Shown here piece by piece: positions 1 to 13,069 of a stretch of DNA of 64,000 bases. Below the pieces are notes generated by a model, which saw only the letters and a list, made by a program, of their open reading frames with translations, did no database searches and was not told the DNA's origin. The position numbers and the translations under genes were made by a program. Position 1 is the stretch's first letter; each line of letters starts with the position of its first letter. Source of the stretch: Euwallacea fornicatus (Eukaryota; Arthropoda; Insecta; Coleoptera; Curculionidae); contig NW_027096030.1 in NCBI RefSeq assembly GCF_040115645.1, forward strand, positions 704,001-768,000. Direction: 5' to 3'.

Positions 1-3000
1 AGCTTCAAATTTTGATAACTCACACAAGTTGTGTGTTTGAGCACATAAAGTACTATTTTTCTTGGAAGTTCAACAAGATGCTATTCTGATGTGTTGTGAC
101 ATCTTCAAAATCTCGTCGAGCTGATTAATTTGACACTTCGTTTAACAAGTTTGGTCCTCATTTGCCGAAGTTATCGAGCTTCAAAGTTTGATAACTCACA
201 CAAGTTGTGTGTTTGAGCACATAAAGTACTATTTTTCTTGGAAGTTCAACAAGATGCTATTCTGATGTGTTGTGACATCTTCAAAATCTCGTCGAGCTGA
301 TTAATTTGACACTTCGTTTAACAAGTTTGGTCCTCATTTGCCGAAGTTATCGAGCTTCAAAGTTTGATAACTCACACAAGTTGTGTGTTTGAGCACATAA
401 AGTACTATTTTTCTTGGAAGTTCAACAAGATGCAATTCTGATGTGTTGTGTCATGTTAAAGATCTCGTCGAGCTGATTAATTTGACACTTTGTTTAACAA
501 ATTTGGTCCTCATTTGTCGAAGTTATCGAGCTTCAAAGTTTGATAACTCACACAAGTTGTTTGTTTGAGCACATAAAGTACTATTTTTCTTGGAAGTTCA
601 ACAAGATGCAATTCTGATGTGTTGTGACATCTTCAAAATCTCGTCGAGCTGATTAATTTGACACTCTGTTTAACAAGTTTGGTCCTCATTTCCCGAAGTT
701 ATCGAGCTTCAAAGTTTGATAACTCACACAAGTTGTGTGTTTGAGCACATAAAGTACTATTTTTCTTGGAAGTTCAACAAGATGCAATTCTGATGTGTTG
801 TGTCATGTTAAAGATCTCGTCGAGCTGATTAATTTGACACTTTGTTTAACAAATTTGGTCCTCATTTGCCGAAGTTATCGAGCTTCAAAGTTTGATAACT
901 CACACAAGTTGTGTGTTTGAGCACATAAAGTACTATTTTTCTTGGAAGTTCAACAAGATGCAATTCTGATGTGTTGTGTCATGTTAAAGATCTCGTCGAG
1001 CTGATTAATTTGACACTTTGTTTAACAAATTTGGTACTCATTTGCCGAAGTTATCGAGCTTCAAAGTTTGATAACTCACACAAGTTGTGTGTTTGAGCAC
1101 ATAAAGTACTATTTTTCTTGGAAGTTCAACAAGATGCAATTCTGATGTGTTGTGACATCTTCAAAATCTCGTCGAGCTGATTAATGTGATACTTTGTTTA
1201 AGGAATTTGGTCCTCATTTGCCGAAGTTATCGAGCTTCAAATTTTGAAAAGTCACACAAGTTGTGTGTTTGAGCACATAAAGTACTATTTTTCTTGGAAG
1301 TTCAACAAGATGCAATTCTGATGTGTTGTGACATCTTCAATATCCCATCGAGCTGATTAATTTGATACTTTGTTCAACAAATTTGGTCCTCATTTGTCGA
1401 AGTTATCGAGCTTCAAATGTTGAAAAGTCACACAAGTTGTGTGTTTGAGCACATAAAGTACTATTTTTCTTGGAAGTTCAACAAGATGCAATTCTGATGT
1501 GTTGTGTCATGTTAAAGATCTCGTCGAGCTGATTAATTTGACACTTTGTTTAACAAATTTGGTACTCATTTGCCGAAGTTATCGAGCTTCAAAGTTTGAT
1601 AACTCACACAAGTTGTGTGTTTGAGCATATAAAGTACTATTTTTCTTGGAAGTTCAACAAGATGCTATTCTGATGTGTTGTGACATCTTCAAAATCTCGT
1701 CGAGCTGATTAATTTGACACTTCGTTTAACAAGTTTGGTCCTCATTTGCCGAAGTTATCGAGCTTCAAAGTTTGATAACTCACACAAGTTGTGTGTTTGA
1801 GCACATAAAGTACTATTTTTCTTGGAAGTTCAACAAGATGCTATTCTGATGTGTTGTGACATCTTCAAAATCTCGTCGAGCTGATTAATTTGACACTTCG
1901 TTTAACAAGTTTGGTCCTCATTTGCCGAAGTTATCGAGCTTCAAAGTTTGATAACTCACACAAGTTGTGTGTTTGAGCACATAAAGTACTATTTTTCTTG
2001 GAAGTTCAACAAGATGCAATTCTGATGTGTTGTGACATCTTCAAAATCTCGTCGAGCTGATTAATGTGATACTTTGTTTAAGGAATTTGGTCCTCATTTG
2101 CCGATGTTATCGAGCTTCAAATTTTGATAACTCACACAAGTTGTGTGTTTGAGCACATAAAGTACTATTTTTCTTGGAAGTTCAACAAGATGCAATCATG
2201 ATGTATTGTGTCATGTTAAAGATCTCGTCGAGCTGATTAATTTGACACTTTGTTTAACAAATTTGGTACTCATTTGCCGATGTTATCGAGCTTCAAAGTT
2301 TGATAACTCACACAAGTTGTGTGTTTGAGCACATAAAGTACTATTTTCCTTGGAAGTTCAGAAAGATGCAATTCTGATGTGTTGTGACATTTTCAAAATC
2401 TCGTCGAGCTGATTAATTTGACACTTTGTTTAACAAATTTGGTCCTCATTTGCCGAAGTTATCGAGCTTCAAAGTTTGATAACTCACACAAGTTGTGTGT
2501 TTGAGCACATAAAGTACTATTTTTCTTGGAAGTTCAACAAGATGCAATTCTGATGTGTTGTGACATCTTCAAAATCTCGTCGAGCTGATTAATGTGATAC
2601 TTTGTTTAAGGAATTTGGTCCTCATTTGCCGAAGTTATCGAGCTTCAAATTTTGAAAAGTCACACAAGTTGTGTGTTTGAGCACATAAAGTACTATTTTT
2701 CTTGGAAGTTCAACAAGATGCTATTCTGATGTGTTGTGTCATGTTAAAGATCTCGTCGAGCTGATTAATTTGACACTTTGTTTAACAAATTTGGTCCTCA
2801 TTTGCCGAAGTTATCGAGCTTCAAATTTTGAAAAGTCACACAAGTTGTGTGTTTGAGCACATAAAGTACTATTTTTCTTGGAAGTTCAACAAGATGCAAT
2901 TCTGATGTGTTGTGACATCTTCAAAATCTCGTCGAGCTGATTAATTTGACACTCTGTTTAACAAATTTGGTCCTCATTTGCCGAAGTTATCGAGTTTCAA

Positions 3001-3732
3001 AGTTTGAAAAGTCACACAAGTTGTGTGTTTGTGCACATAAAGTACTATTTTTCTTGGAAGTTCAACAAGATGCAATTCTGATGTGTTGTGTCATGTTAAA
3101 GATCTCGTCGAGCTGATTAATTTGACACTTCGTTTAACAAATTTGGTCTTCATTTGCCGAAGTTATCGAGTTTCAAAGTTTGAAAAGTCACACAAGTTGT
3201 GTGTTTGTGCACATAAAGTACTATTTTTCTTGGAAGTTCAACAAGATGCAATTCTGATGTGTTGTGTCATGTTAAAGATCTCGTCGAGCTGATTAATTTG
3301 ACACTTCGTTTAACAAATTTGGTCTTCATTTGCCGAAGTTATCGAGCTTCAAATTTTGAAAAGTCACACAAGTTGTGTGTTTGAGCACATAAAGTACTAT
3401 TTTTCTTGGAAGTTCAACAAGATGCAATTCTGATGTGTTGTGACATCTTCAAAATCTCGTCGAGCTGATTAATTTGACACTCTGTTTAACAAGTTTGGTC
3501 CTCATTTCCCGAAGTTATCGAGCTTCAAATTTTGAAAAGTCACACAAGTTGTGTGTTTGAGCACATAAAGTACTATTTTTCTTGGAAGTTCAACAAGATG
3601 CAATTCTGATGTGTTGTGACATCTTCAAAATCTCGTCGAGCTGATTAATGTGATACTTTGTTTAAGGAATTTGGTCCTCATTTGCCGATGTTATCGAGCT
3701 TCTAAGTTTGATAACTCACACAAGTTGTGTGT

Positions 3733-6700
3733 TTGTGCACATAAAGTACTATTTTTCTTGGAAGTTCAACAAGATGCAATTCTGATGTGTTGTGTCATGT
3801 TAAAGATCTCGTCGAGCTGATTAATTTGACACTTCGTTTAACAAATTTGGTCTTCATTTGCCGAAGTTATCGAGCTTCAAATTTTGAAAAGTCACACAAG
3901 TTGTGTGTTTGAGCACATAAAGTACTATTTTCCTTGGAAGTTCAACAAGATGCAATTCTGATGTGTTGTGTCATGTTAAAGATCTCGTCGAGCTGATTAA
4001 TTTGACACTTTGTTTAACAAATTTGGTCCTCATTTGCCGAAGTTATCGAGTTTCAAAGTTTGAAAAGTCACACAAGTTGTGTGTTTGTGAACATAAAGTA
4101 CTATTTTTCTTGGAAGTTCAACAAGATGCAATTCTGATGTGTTGTGTCATGTTAAAGATCTCGTCGAGCTGATTAATTTGACACTTCGTTTAACAAATTT
4201 GGTCTTCATTTGCCGAAGTTATCGAGCTTCAAATTTTGATAACTCACACAAGTTGTGTGTTTGAGCACATAAAGTACTATTTTTCTTGGAAGTTCAACAA
4301 GATGCAATTCTGATGTGTTGTGACATCTTCAAAATCTCGTCGAGCTGATTAATTTGACACTCTGTTTAACAAGTTTGGTCCTCATTTCCCGAAGTTATCG
4401 AGCTTCAAATTTTGAAAAGTCACACAAGTTGTGTGTTTGTGAACATAAAGTACTATTTTCCTTGGAAATTCAACAAGATGCAATTCTGATGTGTTGTGAC
4501 ATCTTCAAAATCTCGTCGAGCTGATTAATTTGACACTCTGTTTAACAAGTTTGGTCCTCATTTCCCGAAGTTATCGAGCTTCAAATTTTGAAAAGTCACA
4601 CAAGTTGTGTGTTTGAGCACATAAAGTACTATTTTTCTTGGAAGTTCAACAAGATGCAATTCTGATGTGTTGTGACATCTTCAAAATCTCGTCGAGCTGA
4701 TTAATGTGATACTTTGTTTAAGGAATTTGGTCCTCATTTGCCGATGTTATCGAGCTTCTAAGTTTGATAACTCACACAAGTTGTGTGTTTGTGCACATAA
4801 AGTACTATTTTTCTTGGAAGTTCAACAAGATGCAATTCTGATGTGTTGTGTCATGTTAAAGATCTCGTCGAGCTGATTAATTTGACACTTCGTTTAACAA
4901 ATTTGGTCTTCATTTGCCGAAGTTATCGAGCTTCAAATTTTGATAACTCACACAAGTTGTGTGTTTGAGCACATAAAGTACTATTTTTCTTGGAAGTTCA
5001 ACAAGATGCAATCATGATGTATTGTGTCATGTTAAAGATCTCGTCGAGCTGATTAATTTGACACTTTGTTTAACAAATTTGGTACTCATTTGCCGATGTT
5101 ATCGAGCTTCAAAGTTTGATAACTCACACAAGTTGTGTGTTTGAGCACATAAAGTACTATTTTCCTTGGAAGTTCAAAAAGATGCAATTCTGATGTGTTG
5201 TGACATCTTCAAAATCTCGTCGAGCTGATTAATATGATACTTTGTTTAAGGAATTTGGTCCTCATTTGCCGAAGTTATCGAGCTTCAAATTTTGAAAAGT
5301 CACACAAGTTGTGTGTTTGAGCACATAAAGTACTATTTTTCTTGGAAGTTCAACAAGATGCAATTCTGATGTGTTGTGTCATGTTAAAGATCTCGTCGAG
5401 CTGATTAATTTGACACTTTGTTTAACAAATTTGGTCCTCATTTGCCGAAGTTATCGAGCTTCAAATTTTGAAAAGTCACACAAGTTGTGTGTTTGAGCAC
5501 ATAAAGTACTATTTTTCTTGGAAGTTCAACAAGATGCAATTCTGATGTGTTGTGACATCTTCAAAATCTCGTCGAGCTGATTAATTTGACACTCTGTTTA
5601 ACAAATTTGGTCCTCATTTGCCGAAGTTATCGAGCTTCAAATTTTGAAAAGTCACACAAGTTGTGTGTTTGTGCACATAAAGTACTATTTTTCTTGGAAG
5701 TTCAACAAGATGCAATTCTGATGTGTTGTGTCATGTTAAAGATCTCGTCGAGCTGATTAATTTGACACTTTGTTTAACAAATTTGGTCCTCATTTGCCGA
5801 AGTTATCGAGTTTCAAAGTTTGAAAAGTCACACAAGTTGTGTGTTTGTGCACATAAAGTACTATTTTTCTTGGAAGTTCAACAAGATGCAATTCTGATGT
5901 GTTGTGTCATGTTAAAGATCTCGTCGAGCTGATTAATTTGACACTTCGTTTAACAAATTTGGTCTTCATTTGCCGAAGTTATCGAGCTTCAAATTTTGAA
6001 AAGTCACACAAGTTGTGTGTTTGAGCACATAAAGTACTATTTTCCTTGGAAGTTCAACAAGATGCAATTCTGATGTGTTGTGACATCTTCAAAATCTCGT
6101 CGAGCTGATTAATTTGACACTCTGTTTAACAAGTTTGGTCCTCATTTCCCGAAGTTATCGAGCTTCAAATTTTGAAAAGTCACACAAGTTGTGTGTTTGA
6201 GCACATAAAGTACTATTTTTCTTGGAAGTTCAACAAGATGCAATTCTGATGTGTTGTGACATCTTCAAAATCTCGTCGAGCTGATTAATGTAATACTTTG
6301 TTTAAGGAATTTGGTCCTCATTTGCCGATGTTATCGAGCTTCTAAGTTTGATAACTCACACAAGTTGTGTGTTTGTGCACATAAAGTACTATTTTTCTTG
6401 GAAGTTCAACAAGATGCAATTCTGATGTGTTGTGTCATGTTAAAGATCTCGTCGAGCTGATTAATTTGACACTTCGTTTAACAAATTTGGTCTTCATTTG
6501 CCGAAGTTATCGAGCTTCAAAGTTTGAAAAGTTACACAAGTTGTGTGTTTGAGCACATAAAGTTCTATTTTTCTTGGAAGATCAACAAGATGCAATTCTG
6601 ATGTGTTGTGACATCTTCAAAATCTCGTCGAGCTGATTAATTTGACACTCTGTTTAACAAGTTTGGTCCTCATTTCCCGAAGTTATCGAGCTTCAAATTT

Positions 6701-9700
6701 TGAAAAGTCACACAAGTTGTGTGTTTGAGCACATAAAGTACTATTTTTCTTGGAAGTTCAACAAGATGCAATTCTGATGTGTTGTGACATCTTCAAAATC
6801 TCGTCGAGCTGATTAATTTGACACTCTGTTTAACAAGTTTGGTCCTCATTTGCCGAAGTTATCGAGCTTCAAATTTTGAAAAGTCACACAAGTTGTGTGT
6901 TTGAGCACATAAAGTACTATTTTTCTTGGAAGTTCAACAAGATGCAATTCTGATGTGTTGTGTCATGTTAAAGATCTCGTCGAGCTGATTAATTTGACAC
7001 TTCGTTTAACAAATTTGGTCTTCATTTGCCGAAGTTATCGAGCTTCAAATTTTGAAAAGTCACACAAGTTGTGTGTTTGAGCACATAAAGTACTATTTTC
7101 CTTGGAAGTTCAACAAGATGCAATTCTGATGTGTTGTGTCATGTTAAAGATCTCGTCGAGCTGATTAATTTGACACTTTGTTTAACAAATTTGGTCCTCA
7201 TTTGCCGAAGTTATCGAGTTTCAAAGTTTGAAAAGTCACACAAGTTGTGTGTTTGTGAACATAAAGTACTATTTTTCTTGGAAGTTCAACAAGATGCAAT
7301 TCTGATGTGTTGTGTCATGTTAAAGATCTCGTCGAGCTGATTAATTTGACACTTCGTTTAACAAATTTGGTCTTCATTTGCCGAAGTTATCGAGCTTCAA
7401 ATTTTGATAACTCACACAAGTTGTGTGTTTGAGCACATAAAGTACTATTTTTCTTGGAAGTTCAACAAGATGCAATTCTGATGTGTTGTGACATCTTCAA
7501 AATCTCGTCGAGCTGATTAATTTGACACTCTGTTTAACAAGTTTGGTCCTCATTTCCCGAAGTTATCGAGCTTCAAATTTTGAAAAGTCACACAAGTTGT
7601 GTGTTTGTGAACATAAAGTACTATTTTCCTTGGAAATTCAACAAGATGCAATTCTGATGTGTTGTGACATCTTCAAAATCTCGTCGAGCTGATTAATTTG
7701 ACACTCTGTTTAACAAGTTTGGTCCTCATTTCCCGAAGTTATCGAGCTTCAAATTTTGAAAAGTCACACAAGTTGTGTGTTTGAGCACATAAAGTACTAT
7801 TTTTCTTGGAAGTTCAACAAGATGCAATTCTGATGTGTTGTGACATCTTCAAAATCTCGTCGAGCTGATTAATGTGATACTTTGTTTAAGGAATTTGGTC
7901 CTCATTTGCCGATGTTATCGAGCTTCTAAGTTTGATAACTCACACAAGTTGTGTGTTTGTGCACATAAAGTACTATTTTTCTTGGAAGTTCAACAAGATG
8001 CAATTCTGATGTGTTGTGTCATGTTAAAGATCTCGTCGAGCTGATTAATTTGACACTTCGTTTAACAAATTTGGTCTTCATTTGCCGAAGTTATCGAGCT
8101 TCAAATTTTGATAACTCACACAAGTTGTGTGTTTGAGCACATAAAGTACTATTTTTCTTGGAAGTTCAACAAGATGCAATCATGATGTATTGTGTCATGT
8201 TAAAGATCTCGTCGAGCTGATTAATTTGACACTTTGTTTAACAAATTTGGTACTCATTTGCCGATGTTATCGAGCTTCAAAGTTTGATAACTCACACAAG
8301 TTGTGTGTTTGAGCACATAAAGTACTATTTTCCTTGGAAGTTCAAAAAGATGCAATTCTGATGTGTTGTGACATCTTCAAAATCTCGTCGAGCTGATTAA
8401 TATGATACTTTGTTTAAGGAATTTGGTCCTCATTTGCCGAAGTTATCGAGCTTCAAATTTTGAAAAGTCACACAAGTTGTGTGTTTGAGCACATAAAGTA
8501 CTATTTTTCTTGGAAGTTCAACAAGATGCAATTCTGATGTGTTGTGTCATGTTAAAGATCTCGTCGAGCTGATTAATTTGACACTTTGTTTAACAAATTT
8601 GGTCCTCATTTGCCGAAGTTATCGAGCTTCAAATTTTGAAAAGTCACACAAGTTGTGTGTTTGAGCACATAAAGTACTATTTTTCTTGGAAGTTCAACAA
8701 GATGCAATTCTGATGTGTTGTGACATCTTCAAAATCTCGTCGAGCTGATTAATTTGACACTCTGTTTAACAAATTTGGTCCTCATTTGCCGAAGTTATCG
8801 AGCTTCAAATTTTGAAAAGTCACACAAGTTGTGTGTTTGTGCACATAAAGTACTATTTTTCTTGGAAGTTCAACAAGATGCAATTCTGATGTGTTGTGTC
8901 ATGTTAAAGATCTCGTCGAGCTGATTAATTTGACACTTTGTTTAACAAATTTGGTCCTCATTTGCCGAAGTTATCGAGTTTCAAAGTTTGAAAAGTCACA
9001 CAAGTTGTGTGTTTGTGCACATAAAGTACTATTTTTCTTGGAAGTTCAACAAGATGCAATTCTGATGTGTTGTGTCATGTTAAAGATCTCGTCGAGCTGA
9101 TTAATTTGACACTTCGTTTAACAAATTTGGTCTTCATTTGCCGAAGTTATCGAGCTTCAAATTTTGAAAAGTCACACAAGTTGTGTGTTTGAGCACATAA
9201 AGTACTATTTTCCTTGGAAGTTCAACAAGATGCAATTCTGATGTGTTGTGACATCTTCAAAATCTCGTCGAGCTGATTAATTTGACACTCTGTTTAACAA
9301 GTTTGGTCCTCATTTCCCGAAGTTATCGAGCTTCAAATTTTGAAAAGTCACACAAGTTGTGTGTTTGAGCACATAAAGTACTATTTTTCTTGGAAGTTCA
9401 ACAAGATGCAATTCTGATGTGTTGTGACATCTTCAAAATCTCGTCGAGCTGATTAATGTAATACTTTGTTTAAGGAATTTGGTCCTCATTTGCCGATGTT
9501 ATCGAGCTTCTAAGTTTGATAACTCACACAAGTTGTGTGTTTGTGCACATAAAGTACTATTTTTCTTGGAAGTTCAACAAGATGCAATTCTGATGTGTTG
9601 TGTCATGTTAAAGATCTCGTCGAGCTGATTAATTTGACACTTCGTTTAACAAATTTGGTCTTCATTTGCCGAAGTTATCGAGCTTCAAAGTTTGAAAAGT

Positions 9701-10169
9701 TACACAAGTTGTGTGTTTGAGCACATAAAGTTCTATTTTTCTTGGAAGATCAACAAGATGCAATTCTGATGTGTTGTGACATCTTCAAAATCTCGTCGAG
9801 CTGATTAATTTGACACTCTGTTTAACAAGTTTGGTCCTCATTTCCCGAAGTTATCGAGCTTCAAATTTTGAAAAGTCACACAAGTTGTGTGTTTGAGCAC
9901 ATAAAGTACTATTTTTCTTGGAAGTTCAACAAGATGCAATTCTGATGTGTTGTGACATCTTCAAAATCTCGTCGAGCTGATTAATTTGACACTCTGTTTA
10001 ACAAGTTTGGTCCTCATTTGCCGAAGTTATCGAGCTTCAAATTTTGAAAAGTCACACAAGTTGTGTGTTTGAGCACATAAAGTACTATTTTTCTTGGAAG
10101 TTCAACAAGATGCAATTCTGATGTGTTGTGTCATGTTAAAGATCTCGTCGAGCTGATTAATTTGACACT
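3733..10169. repeat. Tandem duplication of an 18-monomer (3168-bp) higher-order unit
   Basis: Rare variants recur at an offset of exactly 3168 bp (18 x 176). Examples are GTGAACATAAAG followed by CTTGGAAATTC near 4440 and 7608, AATATGATAC at 5231 and 8399, the GTTACACAAG/AGATCAACAAG monomer near 6530 and 9698, and AATGTAATAC near 6288 and 9456. Agreement begins after a difference near 3733 and ends near 10170. All markers I sampled agree, so the duplication looks recent. The boundaries are estimates. Confidence 0.85.
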
Positions 10170-13069
10170 TTGTTTAACAAATTTGGTCCTCATTTGCCGA
10201 AGTTATCGAGCTTCAAATTTTGAAAAGTCACACAAGTTGTGTGTTTGAGCACATAAAGTACTATTTTTCTTGGAAGTTCAACAAGATGCAATTCTGATGT
10301 GTTGTGACATCTTCAAAATCTCGTCGAGCTGATTAATTTGACACTCTGTTTAACAAATTTGGTCCTCATTTGCCGAAGTTATCGAGCTTCAAATTTTGAA
10401 AAGTCACACAAGTTGTGTGTTTGAGCACATAAAGTACTATTTTTCTTGGAAGTTCAACAAGATGCAATTCTGATGTGTTGTGACATCTTCAATATCTCAT
10501 CGAGCTGATTACTTTGATACTTTGTTCAACAAATTTGGTCCTCATTTGTCGAAGTTATCGAGCTTCATAGTTTGATAACTCACACAAGTTGTGTGTTTGA
10601 GCACATAAAGTACTATTTTTCTTGGAAGTTCAATAAGATGCAATCATGATGTATTGTGTCATGTTAAAGATCTCGTCGAGCTGATTAATTTGACACTTTG
10701 TTTAACAAATTTGGTACTCATTTCCCGAAGTTATCGAGCTTCAAATTTTGATAACTCACACAAGTTGTGTGTTTGAGCACATAAAGTACTATTTTTCTTG
10801 GAAGTTCAACAAGATGCTATTCTGATGTGTTGTGACATCTTCAAAATCTCGTCGAGCTGATTAATTTGACACTTCGTTTAACAAGTTTGGTCCTCATTTG
10901 CCGAAGTTATCGAGCTTCAAAGTTTGATAACTCACACAAGTTGTGTGTTTGAGCACATAAAGTACTATTTTTCTTGGAAGTTCAATAAGATGCAATCATG
11001 ATGTATTGTGTCATGTTAAAGATCTCGTCGAGCTGATTAATTTGACACTTTGTTTAACAAGTTTGGTCCTCATTTGCCGAAGTTATCGAGCTTCAAATTT
11101 TGATAACTCACACAAGTTGTGTGTTTGAGCACATAAAGTACTATTTTTCTTGGAAGTTCAATAAGATGCAATCATGATGTATTGTGTCATGTTAAAGATC
11201 TCGTCGAGCTGATTAATTTGACACTTCGTTTAACAAGTTTGGTCCTCATTTGCCGAAGTTATCGAGCTTCAAATTTTGATAACTCACACAAGTTGTGTGT
11301 TTGAGCACATAAAGTACTATTTTTCTTGGAAGTTCAACAAGATGCAATCATGATGTATTGTGTCATGTTAAAGATCTCGTCGAGCTGATTAATTTGACAC
11401 TTTGTTTAACAAATTTGGTCCTCATTTGCCGAAGTTATCGAGCTTCAAAGTTTGATAACTCACACAAGTTGTGTGTTTGAGCACATAAAGTACTATTTTT
11501 CTTGGAAGTTCAACAAGATGCAATTCTGATGTGTTGTGACATCTTCAAAATCTCGTCGAGCTGATTAATGTGATACTTTGTTTAAGGAATTTGGTCCTCA
11601 TTTGCCGAAGTTATCGAGCTTCAAATTTTGAAAAGTCACACAAGTTGTGTGTTTGAGCACATAAAGTACTATTTTTCTTGGAAGTTCAACAAGATGCTAT
11701 TCTGATGTGTTGTGTCATGTTAAAGATCTCGTCGAGCTGATTAATTTGACACTTTGTTTAACAAATTTGGTCCTCATTTGCCGAAGTTATCGAGCTTCAA
11801 ATTTTGAAAAGTCACACAAGTTGTGTGTTTGTGCACATAAAGTACTATTTTTCTTGGAAGTTCAACAAGATGCTATTCTGATGTGTTGTGTCATGTTAAA
11901 GATCTCGTCGAGCTGATTAATTTGACACTTTGTTTAACAAATTTGGTCCTCATTTGCCGAAGTTATCGAGTTTCAAAGTTTGAAAAGTCACACAAGTTGT
12001 GTGTTTGTGCACATAAAGTACTATTTTTCTTGGAAGTTCAACAAGATGCAATTCTGATGTGTTGTGTCATGTTAAAGATCTCGTCGAGCTGATTAATTTG
12101 ACACTTTGTTTAACAAATTTGGTCCTCATTTGCCGAAGTTATCGAGTTTCAAAGTTTGAAAAGTCACACAAGTTGTGTGTTTGTGCACATAAAGTACTAT
12201 TTTTCTTGGAAGTTCAACAAGATGCAATTCTGATGTGTTGTGTCATGTTAAAGATCTCGTCGAGCTTATTAATTTGACACTTCGTTTAACAAATTTGGTC
12301 TTCATTTGCCGAAGTTATCGAGCTTCAAATTTTGAAAAGTCACACAAGTTGTGTGTTTGAGCACATAAAGTACTATTTTTCTTGGAAGTTCAACAAGATG
12401 CAATTCTGATGTGTTGTGACATCTTCAAAATCTCGTCGAGCTGATTAATGTGATACTTTGTTTAAGGAATTTGGTCCTCATTTGCGAAGTTATCGAGCTT
12501 CAAATTTTGAAAAGTCACACAAGTTGTGTGTTTGAGCACATAAAGTACTATTTTTCTTGGAAGTTCAACAAGATGCAATTCTGATGTGTTGTGTCATGTT
12601 AAAGATCTCGTCGAGCTGATTAATTTGACACTTTGTTTAACAAATTTGGTCCTCATTTGCCGAAGTTATCGAGCTTCAAAGTTTGAAAAGTTACACAAGT
12701 TGTGTGTTTGAGCACATAAAGTTCTATTTTTCTTGGAAGTTCAACAAGATGCAATTCTGATGTGTTGTGACATCTTCAAAATCTCGTCGAGCTGATTAAT
12801 TTGACACTCTGTTTAACAAATTTGGTCCTCATTTGCCGAAGTTATCGAGCTTCAAAGTTTGAAAAGTTACACAAGTTGTGTGTTTGAGCACATAAAGTTC
12901 TATTTTTCTTGGAAGTTCAACAAGATGCAATTCTGATGTGTTGTGACATCTTCAAAATCTCGTCGAGCTGATTAATTTGACACTCTGTTTAACAAGTTTG
13001 GTCCTCATTTCCCGAAGTTATCGAGCTTCAAATTTTGAAAAGTCACACAAGTTGTGTGTTTGTGCACAT

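Noticed and set aside
3083..12277. Recurrent 69-72 aa plus-strand frames in the satellite (also at 19450)
   Set aside because: They open on GTG, recur once per monomer wherever the TGTCATGTTAAAG variant occurs twice in a row, and simply read through the repeat. Nothing suggests coding.
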